A stretch of 20,024 bases of DNA, taken from positions 28,433 through 48,456 of the forward strand of contig MFWK01000019.1 of NCBI GenBank assembly GCA_001786365.1. Reading direction: 5' to 3'. The notes under the pieces were generated by a model. That model worked only from the letters and a program-made list of their open reading frames with translations, searched no databases and had not been told where the DNA came from. The translations under genes and the position numbers were made by a program. The stretch is from Candidatus Nomurabacteria bacterium RIFOXYD2_FULL_35_12 (lineage in GTDB: Bacteria > Patescibacteriota > Minisyncoccia > Phycocordibacterales > UBA9973). Positions 7,414 to 14,593 of the stretch are shown one piece after another. Every line of letters begins with the position of its first letter. Positions within the stretch are counted from its first letter, which is position 1.

Positions 7414-7988
7414 TGGAAAATCAAACAATAGAAAAACCCCAGACAGCAAAGCAATCATTCTGGGAACTTGTCCGTTTTGCAATTTTAGCACTCGTAATAG
7501 TTATCCCCATCCGCGTTTTTATCGCAGAGCCTTTTGTTGTTTCTGGAAGCTCCATGGTGCCGACTTTTGAAAATGGAAATTATTTAATCGTTGATAAGAT
7601 ATCTTACAGGTTAGAAAATCCAGAGAGGGATGACGTGATAGTCTTTCGATACCCAAATGACCCAACAAAATTTTTTATTAAAAGAATTATCGGTCTACCA
7701 AACGAAACTGTAGACATTTCTGGTAGTACAGTGATTATAATAAATAATGAAAATCCAAAAGGGTTTATTTTAAATGAACCTTATGTAAAAAATATTTCAG
7801 AAAATACTACTCATTTTGAATTAAAAAATGATGAATATTTTGTGATGGGTGACAATAGAAGCGGTAGTTCTGATTCCAGACTTTGGGGAGCAGTAAAAAG
7901 AAATCTTTTAATAGGTAGAGCATTTTTACAATTATTACCAATAAATAAAATAAGTATTTTGCCAGGAAATTATAAACAATCCCAGTAG
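7413..7988 (+). CDS. lepB: Signal peptidase I
   Basis: This 191-aa membrane-anchored protease removes signal peptides from exported proteins. It has one N-terminal transmembrane helix at about residues 19-38 (LVRFAILALVIVIPIRVFIA). Next comes SGSSMVPT (44-51) with the catalytic Ser47, then the Lys general base K90 in FFIKRIIGLPNE (88-99), and box E, GDNRSGSSDSR. This is the short type, without the large beta insert of E. coli LepB. The ATG at 7413 abuts a palindromic element, and the last two residues plus the stop codon come from another element at 7980-8010. Removing that element and one CAA copy would extend the frame to a TAA at 8041-8043, overlapping hisS. It heads the lepB-hisS-def-fmt run. 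Confidence 0.95.
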   Translation: MENQTIEKPQTAKQSFWELVRFAILALVIVIPIRVFIAEPFVVSGSSMVPTFENGNYLIVDKISYRLENPERDDVIVFRYPNDPTKFFIKRIIGLPNETVDISGSTVIIINNENPKGFILNEPYVKNISENTTHFELKNDEYFVMGDNRSGSSDSRLWGAVKRNLLIGRAFLQLLPINKISILPGNYKQSQ

Positions 7989-8010
7989 TAGAGCAAAGCT
8001 CACTACGGGA
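7980..8010. repeat. 31-bp palindromic element at the lepB 3' end, with CAA target duplication
   Basis: TCCC (7980-7983) to GGGA (8007-8010) forms a hairpin. The arms TCCCaGTAGTaGAGC and GCTCACTACGGGA pair around an AAA loop with two bulged A's. CAA flanks it on both sides (7977-7979 and 8011-8013). It contains the lepB stop codon TAG (7986-7988). No U-tract follows, so it is not a typical terminator. Confidence 0.65.
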
Positions 8011-8023
8011 CAAGTAAAAAAAT

Positions 8024-9325
8024 ATGAAAAAAACAACAAATAAAAATAAAGGAGCAGAAATATCTTCACCAAAAGGAATGAGGGATTTAATGAATGAACA
8101 ATATTATGCTTTTCAAGGATTTTTTGAAAAAGCACAAGAAGTTGCAGTTTATTATGGCTTCAAACCTATAGAAACTCCTATTTTAGAAAATGAAGAAATT
8201 TTCACTTCTGGTATAGGAGAAGGCACTGACATCGTAGATAAAGAAATGTATAACCTAAAAACTAAAGGTGGAGACCATTTAGCCCTTCGACCGGAACATA
8301 CTGCGCCTACAGTACGCGCTTACATTGAACACGGAATGCAGACATTTCCTCAACCAGTAATGCTATACCAATACGGTCCAGTTTTTAGACATGACAAACC
8401 TCAACGTGGACGCTACCGACAATTTTGGCAATTTGACCTAGACTCACTAGGAAATGAAAAAAGTATCATGGATGCACTTGTAATTAAAACCGGTATGACT
8501 ATCTTAGAAGAAGCCGGAGCAGAAAATCTTTCTATTGATATTAATTCCATTGGTGATAAAGAATGTAGAAATGGATATCTAAAAGAACTTACAAGTTATT
8601 ATAGAAAACATATGAGCGACCTAGCACCGATAGACCGCGAACGCCTAAAGACTAATCCCCTTCGTATCCTAGACTCTAAAGAAGAAAAAACAAAAATAAT
8701 AAATGAAAATGCTCCTGATAGTGTTTCATTCCTATGCCCTTCCTGTAAAAAACACTTCAAGGAAGTCTTGGAATATTTAGAAGAGATGAATATCCCATAC
8801 AATATAAATAAAAATCTAGTTCGTGGACTTTCATATTACACTCGAACTGTTTTTGAAATTCTAGAACAAGGTGGAGCAGAAGATGGAAGCCCTCTCGCTC
8901 TAGCCGGTGGTGGACGTTACGATTATCTAGCTCGCCAAATTGGAGGAAAAAAAGATGTGCCAGCAGTTGGTATATCTATCGGTGTGGACCGAATAGTTGC
9001 ATCACCTTGGTATAAGAAACTTTCACCTCGCATCTTGAAAAAGCCAAAAATGTATTTCATTCAACTTGGTTCTGAAGCAAAATTAAAAAGCTTAAATATA
9101 ATTGAAATACTACGCAAAGCCCATGTTCCTATAGCTCAAGCGCTTTCAAAAGACAGCCTAGGCTCTCAATTAGCAATTGCGGAAAGACTCGCTATCCCCT
9201 ATGCGCTCATCTTTGGAGTAAAAGAAGCCATAGACAATTCTGTAATAGTGCGAGATATGTCAAATAGATCTCAAAATACTGTAAAACTAAATAAACTTCT
9301 AGAATACCTAAAAGAACTTAAGTAA
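8024..9325 (+). CDS. hisS: Histidyl-tRNA synthetase
   Basis: This 433-aa class II aminoacyl-tRNA synthetase charges tRNA-His. It has LRPEHTAPTVRAYIEHGM (88-105), motif 2 with FRHDKPQRGRYRQFWQFD (121-138), and the histidine-specific LVRGLSYYTRTVFE (about 266-279). AGGGRYD and motif 3 VGISIGVDRI follow. The C-terminal anticodon-binding domain starts at about residue 340 (KMYFIQLGSEAK). The length is normal. The N-terminus has a short Lys/Asn-rich extension before ISSPKGMRD. No Shine-Dalgarno is visible; the start follows the palindromic element after lepB by 13 nt. Confidence 0.97.
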   Translation: MKKTTNKNKGAEISSPKGMRDLMNEQYYAFQGFFEKAQEVAVYYGFKPIETPILENEEIFTSGIGEGTDIVDKEMYNLKTKGGDHLALRPEHTAPTVRAYIEHGMQTFPQPVMLYQYGPVFRHDKPQRGRYRQFWQFDLDSLGNEKSIMDALVIKTGMTILEEAGAENLSIDINSIGDKECRNGYLKELTSYYRKHMSDLAPIDRERLKTNPLRILDSKEEKTKIINENAPDSVSFLCPSCKKHFKEVLEYLEEMNIPYNINKNLVRGLSYYTRTVFEILEQGGAEDGSPLALAGGGRYDYLARQIGGKKDVPAVGISIGVDRIVASPWYKKLSPRILKKPKMYFIQLGSEAKLKSLNIIEILRKAHVPIAQALSKDSLGSQLAIAERLAIPYALIFGVKEAIDNSVIVRDMSNRSQNTVKLNKLLEYLKELK

Positions 9326-9329
9326 AATT

Positions 9330-9358
9330 AGGTTCTAGGTTATAGCTTCTAGGTTCTA
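9330..9358 (+). repeat. Short degenerate direct repeat upstream of def
   Basis: The hisS-def gap holds AGGTTCTAGGTTATAGCTTCTAGGTTCTA written in two parts: AGGTTCTAGGTTATAGCT then TCTAGGTTCTA. The unit TTCTAGGTT or TCTAGGTT recurs about two and a half times. No promoter or terminator is evident, so def is probably transcribed through from hisS. Confidence 0.5.
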
Positions 9359-9367
9359 AAAAACACC

Positions 9368-9976
9368 ATGCCAAAAAAAATTCTTCAAAAAAATGAAAAA
9401 GTTTTACACCAAAATGCAGAGGAAGTTCCAATAGTAGACATTAAGACAGCAAAAATAAAAAAAGTCTTGAAAGAAATGTCTGAAGCACTCAAAAGCCAAG
9501 ATGATGGTGTAGCTATAGCTGCACCACAAATAGGATATAGACTACGAATCTTTGCTGTAGCCGGCAAAATTTTCGTAAAAGATTTCCTAAAAAAACCTAC
9601 AGAAAATGAAAGACCGTCAGAAATGAGCACAGAAGAAAAACAATTAAATCAAAACAATTTAATTCCAACAAAAGAAGATATCCGAAATGAAATCATAGAA
9701 ACAAAAGACCTCATCTTTATTAATCCAAAAATATCCAGACTTTCAAAAGAAAAAGAATGGATGCCAGAAGGTTGCCTTTCAGTTCGTCCACTTTATGGTA
9801 AAACTTTCAGATCAAAAAAGGTGACAATAACAGCCTATGATGAAAATGGAAAAAAGTTTACCAGAGGCGCATCAGGACTCCTTGCACAGATTTTCCAACA
9901 TGAAACAGATCATTTAAATGGCATACTTTTTATTGATCACGCTAAAGATATAAAGGCGGAAATTCCCCAGAAGTAG
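9368..9976 (+). CDS. def: Peptide deformylase
   Basis: This 202-aa metalloenzyme removes the N-formyl group from nascent proteins. All three family motifs are present: GVAIAAPQIG (47-56), EGCLS (134-138) with metal ligand Cys136, and QHETDHLNG (177-185) with metal ligands His178 and His182 and catalytic Glu179. An insert of roughly 40 charged residues (about 72-113, with KKPTENERPSEMSTEEKQ) separates the first motif region from LIFINPKI. Most bacterial deformylases lack it. The gene lies directly before fmt, the enzyme that adds the formyl group, which is a common and functionally sensible pairing. Confidence 0.95.
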   Translation: MPKKILQKNEKVLHQNAEEVPIVDIKTAKIKKVLKEMSEALKSQDDGVAIAAPQIGYRLRIFAVAGKIFVKDFLKKPTENERPSEMSTEEKQLNQNNLIPTKEDIRNEIIETKDLIFINPKISRLSKEKEWMPEGCLSVRPLYGKTFRSKKVTITAYDENGKKFTRGASGLLAQIFQHETDHLNGILFIDHAKDIKAEIPQK

Positions 9977-10019
9977 TTTATAAAGTAAAAAGTTATAAAG
10001 TTCATAAAGTTCATAAAGT
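9974..10019 (+). repeat. Imperfect tandem repeat between def and fmt
   Basis: The unit TTCATAAAG occurs twice in tandem at the right (about 10001-10018). Diverged copies (AGTTATAAAG, AGTTTATAAAG) lie to the left, filling the whole 41-nt def-fmt gap. The fmt GTG start overlaps the last copy. Confidence 0.65.
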
Positions 10020-10863
10020 GAATACAAAAAAATTCAATTTCATATTTTTTGGAACACCGGACGTGGCTAGTGAAACGCTGGAAATTTTAAAACAAGCGGG
10101 TTTTTTGCCATCTTTAATTATAACTTCTCCTGATGCAAGAAGAGGAAGAGGAATGAATCTAGAAATATCTCCTGTTGCTAATTTTGCAAAAAATAACAAC
10201 ATAGATTGTTTGAAGCCAGAAAAATTTGATCATGAATTTACTTTAAAACTTTCAACTTTCAACTTTCAACTTTTCTTGGTTGTTGCTTATGGAAAAATAA
10301 TTCCGGAAGATATTTTAAATATTCCAAAACTTAGTTCTATAAATATACATTATTCCCTTTTGCCGAAATACCGTGGAGCTTCCCCTGTGGAGTCTGCCAT
10401 ACTAAATGATGACACTATTACAGGCGTTACAATTCAACAAATGGCATACAAAATGGATTCCGGACCGATTATTGCGCAAGAAAAAGTAGAAATATTACCA
10501 AACGAAAAAGCATCTGAACTACGCAAGCGTCTGATAAAAATAGGTGGAGAACTTTTAGTAAAAAATTTACCTCAAATTATTGCTGGAAAAATAAAAGCAA
10601 TACCACAAAATGAAACTGAAGCAACAAATTGCAAAAAAATTAAAAAAGAAGACGGACTAATAGATTTAAATGATGATGCTATTAAAAATTACAACAAATT
10701 TAGAGCTTATGCCTTATGGCCCCGCATATTCTTTTTTAAAAATAATAAAAGAATCATCATCACTGATGCAACGCTGGAAGAAGACAAATTCATAATCAAA
10801 AAAGTTCTACCTGAAGGTAAAAAAAAGATAAAATACGAGGAGTTTTTGAAAATCCCGACGTAA
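10018..10863 (+). CDS. fmt: Methionyl-tRNA formyltransferase
   Basis: This 281-aa enzyme formylates initiator Met-tRNA using 10-formyl-tetrahydrofolate. It has FFGTPDVAS (10-18), SPDARRGRG (37-45), VVAYGKIIP (88-96) and SINIHYSLLPKYRGASPVES (107-126), with catalytic N109 and H111. D147 of MDSGP is also present. The start is GTG at 10018, because no ATG lies before the first conserved strand. The C-terminal tRNA-binding domain is shorter than in E. coli (315 aa). The last codons and the TAA stop fall inside a palindromic element, so the natural end may have been replaced. A 7-nt tandem repeat (10247-10274) lies within the coding region and encodes KLSTFNFQLF. Confidence 0.95.
   Translation: MNTKKFNFIFFGTPDVASETLEILKQAGFLPSLIITSPDARRGRGMNLEISPVANFAKNNNIDCLKPEKFDHEFTLKLSTFNFQLFLVVAYGKIIPEDILNIPKLSSINIHYSLLPKYRGASPVESAILNDDTITGVTIQQMAYKMDSGPIIAQEKVEILPNEKASELRKRLIKIGGELLVKNLPQIIAGKIKAIPQNETEATNCKKIKKEDGLIDLNDDAIKNYNKFRAYALWPRIFFFKNNKRIIITDATLEEDKFIIKKVLPEGKKKIKYEEFLKIPT
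10247..10274 (+). repeat. Heptanucleotide tandem repeat inside fmt
   Basis: AACTTTC occurs three times in tandem, followed by a fourth near copy AACTTTT (10268-10274). Because 7 is not a multiple of 3, the unit is read in all three frames. It encodes residues about 77-86, just before the conserved strand LVVAYGK. Gain or loss of one copy would shift the frame. Confidence 0.85.
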
Positions 10864-10893
10864 AGTCGGGATCCCGACCCGCAAGCGTCGGGA
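10852..10893. repeat. Double palindrome between fmt and hpf
   Basis: Two adjacent hairpins share the TCCCGAC/GTCGGGA arm. The first pairs 10852-10859 with 10865-10872 (8 bp, loop GTAAA). The second pairs 10872-10878 with 10887-10893 (7 bp, loop of 8 nt). The fmt stop TAA (10861-10863) lies in the first hairpin, and the hpf stop begins at 10896-10894 just outside the second. Neither strand shows a T-tract, so terminator function for the convergent genes is uncertain. No 3-bp flanking duplication was found here. Confidence 0.75.
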
Positions 10894-11295
10894 CTAATCT
10901 TTCTTAGCAGTAAAGGGATTCCTTCTGGATAAACCTTTCATCATTTTCTTGATACTGCGAGCTCCACGATATAAAAGTGTCTGACTGCGGTCTTTGTTTT
11001 TATTTAATTCATTATAAAGACTGTCTTTTATGGCATCTATTGCCTCATACAAATCTTCTTTATCGGCACTTCCGTAAAAATCTTTACCATCTATTTTTAT
11101 CAAACAATCTGTATGAAAAACATCGCCACCCTTGTGATGATTCGTGGACTTCCCAACTTCAAAATTCACCATCACTTTTCCACCTTTCTCTTCGATACCA
11201 GAAAGCAATTTACCTAAATTGGTAACTCTTTTTAAAACATATTCCTTGATAGGCTCCGTCAACTCCATATTTTTACCTTGTAAATTTATTTGCAT
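10894..11295 (-). CDS. hpf: Ribosome hibernation promoting factor (HPF/RaiA family)
   Basis: This 133-aa protein binds the decoding region of idle ribosomes and stabilises or silences them. The family's beta-alpha-beta-beta-beta-alpha layout is visible. It opens with MQINLQGKNMELTEPIKEYV, the typical HPF start in which helix 1 follows the T-x-x-I motif. LIKIDGKDFYGSADKEDLYE and AIDAIKDSLYNEL follow, the usual ASA-x-x-D-x-Y-x-A-I-D region. A basic tail (about 105-133) replaces the long HPF dimerisation domain, so this is the short form with an extension. An extended -10 box ends 7 nt before the ATG. Confidence 0.92.
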   Translation of the reverse strand: MQINLQGKNMELTEPIKEYVLKRVTNLGKLLSGIEEKGGKVMVNFEVGKSTNHHKGGDVFHTDCLIKIDGKDFYGSADKEDLYEAIDAIKDSLYNELNKNKDRSQTLLYRGARSIKKMMKGLSRRNPFTAKKD

Positions 11296-11302
11296 ATATT
11301 TT

Positions 11303-11311
11303 ATTATATCA
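11303..11311 (-). promoter_or_regulatory. Extended -10 promoter for hpf
   Basis: On the minus strand TGA-TATAAT is followed by 7 nt and then the hpf ATG at 11295. It fills the 39-nt gap after the glycosyltransferase gene. Confidence 0.65.
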
Positions 11312-11334
11312 TAATAATACTTTTATTTCCCATT

Positions 11335-13560
11335 CTATTCTTGACTAATTTCCATTGTTAATCTGGCTAAAAGATAAGATATAGTTGATTCGGCCCCTTG
11401 GTTAAGATTTAAACTCTTTTTACCAATTCCATCATAACAACCGCCGGTATTATGCGTATAAATCACCTGTTTCGCTAAATTATTTCCTAAAAACCAATCA
11501 AAGGCCAACATCATTTTTTTGCGATAAAAAGGATCATCATTAATCAAAATCATTTTATGAAGCGCAAGAACTAGCGCAGAAACTTCTTCGGGCTGTTGGT
11601 CATAACGCTCTTTTATGCCATTTTTTTTAAACCAACCATCCTGCCCCACTGGAACACAAACATCTTCCTCAAATGAATGCTCAATTAAAAAATCAAGAGA
11701 AGCTTTTGCTACTCTAAAATAAATTGGGTTTTCGGTAATCGTATAGGCAATAAGTAATGCTTCAGGCAATACGGCATTTGAATATGCTAGAATTTTTTCA
11801 AACCATTGCCATTTATCATTGCTAGCGTCTTTAAACAAATCAACTAAAAAATCGGCATAAAATCGTATTTTATTATCAACCTCATCAACATTTTTATGAT
11901 GCAATTTATTTTCGGCAAAAGCTTTTATGTAAAATGCCACTGCCCGAGGAGAACTGACATTTTTATGAAGTTTAAATTGTTTTTGAAAAAGAGCTAATGC
12001 TTTATTTTTTATACTTGGAATTTTTGTATTTGTTGCCGCCACTGCGAGCGCCCATAGAGCGCGAGCATTTGCATCTTCCAGATTTTCATTTTCATTAAGT
12101 TCATTTTGTGGTTTTTTTCCACTATTAAAATAATTAAGGAACCCCCCGCTCTCTACAGAAGACCGTTTAATAAATTCAAAATAAATACTTATTAAAATTT
12201 CAGCTTCCGGAGATGGCCATAAATCGTTATACCAACAAAGAGCGACAAGTGCCCGGGCATTGTCGTCAAGAGTATATCCCCACTTAGGGTCAGGATCGCT
12301 TAATGAAGCAAATTGAAAAATACCGAAATCATCAGATAATTTCTGTACATGATCAATTTTTATAGGAAGCATAAACTTATTTTTTTCTGAAATTGACGGT
12401 AAGATGGAAGAAAATGCACTCATATAAGAAAGCGCAACATTTGGCCAAGTCATATTTCTGGTAAAGAAATACGCGGATCGTCCCATACTTTGCAATTGTT
12501 CTTTATTTTCAAGTAAATTTAAAACTTCGGACACGACATCTTTAGAATCATTAAAACGAATCAGCCTACCAACTTCTTTGATAACAATTTCTTTTGCCTG
12601 CATAAATGAAGTTGAAATTACCGCTCTGCCAGCGCCAAGAGCATAGGTTAAAGTACCAGAAACTGCCTGATCGGGATTTTGTGAAAGCGAGAGATAAATA
12701 TCTGTGGCCTGTAAAAAAAGCAAAAGGTCGTCTTTAGAAAGATATTTATTATTAAATATCACATTTTTTTGTACTCCTAGTTGGTGAACTAATGCAATAA
12801 GTTTATTCCTATAAACTTCTCCCTCATTTTTTAATACGACAGGGTGTGTCTGCCCTAATATCAAGTAAACAACATTAGGAAATTTTTCTATAATCTGCGG
12901 TAATGCTGTTATGCCGTACTCAACACCTTTTCCACTACTTAAGAGTCCGAAGGTTGTTAAAATAGTCTTGTTTTTCAGATTCAATGTCTTTTTTGCTAAA
13001 AAAGTATCCACATATAGTTTTGGATTAATTCCATGTGGAATAACTTTTACCTTGTCTACTTTTGCCCCATAAACTTCGACAAGAAGTTTTTTTGACAATT
13101 CAGTCATTACAATTAGCAGATCGGTATGGTAAATTATTTTCTCCATAACCAATTTCATTCTAATATCGGGATTTGGCAAGACAGTATGAAACGTAACTGC
13201 CTTGGGTTTTTTTAATTTTTCTAAAAAAAGAATAATGTTTTCTCCATAATTTTTACCGAAAATTCCGAATTCGTGCTGTATAGAAATTATTTTAACCTCT
13301 GGAATCGCATTAAGCTTCTCGGCAGTTAAAACATACTCAACTTTATCATCTTCCTGTATTTCAAAAATTACTTTTGAAGAGTAATCCTGTTTGGGAATTT
13401 TAAAATTATTCATTGCAACAACCCTTGATTCTATTTTCCCAAAAAAAAGTTCATCGGAATAATCAATCAAATCGGCGCTAAATGTGGCGATACCACACTC
13501 ACGCGGAGGAAAGGTCGTCACATAAACAACCCAATATTTTTCTTTTTTTGAAATAGACAT
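11335..13560 (-). CDS. GT4-family glycosyltransferase with C-terminal helical (toroid-like) domain
   Basis: This is a 741-aa two-part protein. Residues about 8-385 are a GT-B glycosyltransferase of family GT4. They include FPPRECGIATFSADL (17-31), donor-domain strands TTFGLLSSGKGVEYG (202-216) and the nucleotide-sugar region with SGTLTYALGAGRAVIST (301-317). Residues about 400-741 are helical, with repeated motifs: DDFGIFQFA, GYTLDDNARAL (428-438), EDANARALWALA near 495-506 and NQGAESTISYLLARL (about 720-734). This looks like an (alpha/alpha) toroid as in glycan-processing enzymes. No signal peptide or membrane segment is seen. Its ATG overlaps the GH130 stop by one base (TAATG), so translation is coupled. 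The fused layout beside a GH130 gene also occurs elsewhere, as I recall. The sugar donor is unknown; a mannosyl donor is inferred from neighbours. Confidence 0.85.
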   Translation of the reverse strand: MSISKKEKYWVVYVTTFPPRECGIATFSADLIDYSDELFFGKIESRVVAMNNFKIPKQDYSSKVIFEIQEDDKVEYVLTAEKLNAIPEVKIISIQHEFGIFGKNYGENIILFLEKLKKPKAVTFHTVLPNPDIRMKLVMEKIIYHTDLLIVMTELSKKLLVEVYGAKVDKVKVIPHGINPKLYVDTFLAKKTLNLKNKTILTTFGLLSSGKGVEYGITALPQIIEKFPNVVYLILGQTHPVVLKNEGEVYRNKLIALVHQLGVQKNVIFNNKYLSKDDLLLFLQATDIYLSLSQNPDQAVSGTLTYALGAGRAVISTSFMQAKEIVIKEVGRLIRFNDSKDVVSEVLNLLENKEQLQSMGRSAYFFTRNMTWPNVALSYMSAFSSILPSISEKNKFMLPIKIDHVQKLSDDFGIFQFASLSDPDPKWGYTLDDNARALVALCWYNDLWPSPEAEILISIYFEFIKRSSVESGGFLNYFNSGKKPQNELNENENLEDANARALWALAVAATNTKIPSIKNKALALFQKQFKLHKNVSSPRAVAFYIKAFAENKLHHKNVDEVDNKIRFYADFLVDLFKDASNDKWQWFEKILAYSNAVLPEALLIAYTITENPIYFRVAKASLDFLIEHSFEEDVCVPVGQDGWFKKNGIKERYDQQPEEVSALVLALHKMILINDDPFYRKKMMLAFDWFLGNNLAKQVIYTHNTGGCYDGIGKKSLNLNQGAESTISYLLARLTMEISQE

Positions 13561-14591
13561 TATATTTTACTTGGATTTGATTGCTTTAATTCAGATAAAA
13601 GTTGCGATAAAGATCCAGTCGCTAGACAAACATAACGGTCAGAGGCGCCATAATAAATAAATAATGTATCCCCGGAAACAAAACCACCGGTGGGAAAAAT
13701 AATATCAGAAATTTTCTCTTTTTCATAAGGCATTTCCGGCGCCAGAATATGGTGAGGTAATTTCCCGATTAAGCGAGTTGGGTCATTTAAATCAAATAAA
13801 GCAGCACGAGCTGAATAAAAAAAAGAATCTTTTTTGTTGGTAAGTATCGCATGATGATAAATGACGAGCCATCCTTCTTTGGTTTCGATTGGTGGCAAGC
13901 CGGGACCGATTTTTGAATCTCCAGGATGAGATGATTCTAAAAATACTTGATGGTCTTTCCAGTTTTTTAAATCATCAGACCAAGCAATCCAGATGCTGGG
14001 ATTCTGTGGTAAATTAGAAAGATTACATGGCCAATTCATGACTTCTCCATTCGTCTTGAGATGATCACACCAAGCCTTATGCCAATGATTTGGACGATGT
14101 AACATACAATATCTTCCGTTTATTTTTTTAGGAAAAAGAACGATATCTTTATTGTCTGAATTCTCCGCAGAAATAATTCCGAGATTTTTAAATGAAATAA
14201 AATCCCGAGTTTTGAGTAAAGCGGTCGTCGTTTCGATATTTTTTGAAAATTTACCGTCCGACATTACCCTTTTAGCCAAAGCCACATAAGTTATATAAAA
14301 ATCATCTTCAATTTTTACAATTCGTGGATCTTCTGTTCCCCATTTATCAAATAATTCTTTGGGTCCAAAGACCGGCATATTAGAAACTCGTTTAAATAAA
14401 ATACCATCTTCGCTTTTCGCAAGGCCAAAATGAGAAACATAAGAACTAGTCTCCCCGACGGCGCGATAAAGCATTATAACTTCTTTTCCTATTTGAACCA
14501 CGCCAGGATTAAACACCCCTTCTTTTTCCCAAGGCAAATTATCATCAGGTATCAAAATAGGTCCGCCTTCATGTCTAGTAAGTAAAAACAT
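13560..14591 (-). CDS. GH130-family glycoside phosphorylase (beta-mannoside type)
   Basis: This 343-aa protein is a five-bladed beta-propeller of family GH130 (formerly DUF377). Hallmarks are FNPGVVQIG (27-35), LYRAVGE (41-47), GLAKSEDG (56-63) and GTEDPRIVKIEDDFYITY (85-102), with the proposed proton-donor Asp88. Later motifs are KIGPGLPPIETKEGWLVIYH and IFPTGGFVSGDTLFIYYGAS. Characterised members phosphorolyse beta-linked mannosides, releasing alpha-mannose-1-phosphate; some are hydrolases. The exact linkage cannot be read from sequence by eye. No signal peptide is present, so it acts in the cytoplasm, as phosphorylases do. It starts 2 nt after the cupin gene and overlaps the glycosyltransferase start by one base. 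Confidence 0.9.
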   Translation of the reverse strand: MFLLTRHEGGPILIPDDNLPWEKEGVFNPGVVQIGKEVIMLYRAVGETSSYVSHFGLAKSEDGILFKRVSNMPVFGPKELFDKWGTEDPRIVKIEDDFYITYVALAKRVMSDGKFSKNIETTTALLKTRDFISFKNLGIISAENSDNKDIVLFPKKINGRYCMLHRPNHWHKAWCDHLKTNGEVMNWPCNLSNLPQNPSIWIAWSDDLKNWKDHQVFLESSHPGDSKIGPGLPPIETKEGWLVIYHHAILTNKKDSFFYSARAALFDLNDPTRLIGKLPHHILAPEMPYEKEKISDIIFPTGGFVSGDTLFIYYGASDRYVCLATGSLSQLLSELKQSNPSKI

Positions 14592-14593
14592 AA

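Noticed and set aside
10247..10274. CRISPR-like repeats
   Set aside because: The units are 7 nt with no spacers, and no array of spaced repeats or cas gene occurs anywhere in the window.
10852..10893. Bidirectional rho-independent terminator for fmt and hpf
   Set aside because: The hairpins are strong but no T-tract follows on either strand, and the fmt stop lies inside the stem-loop. I kept it as a palindromic repeat instead.
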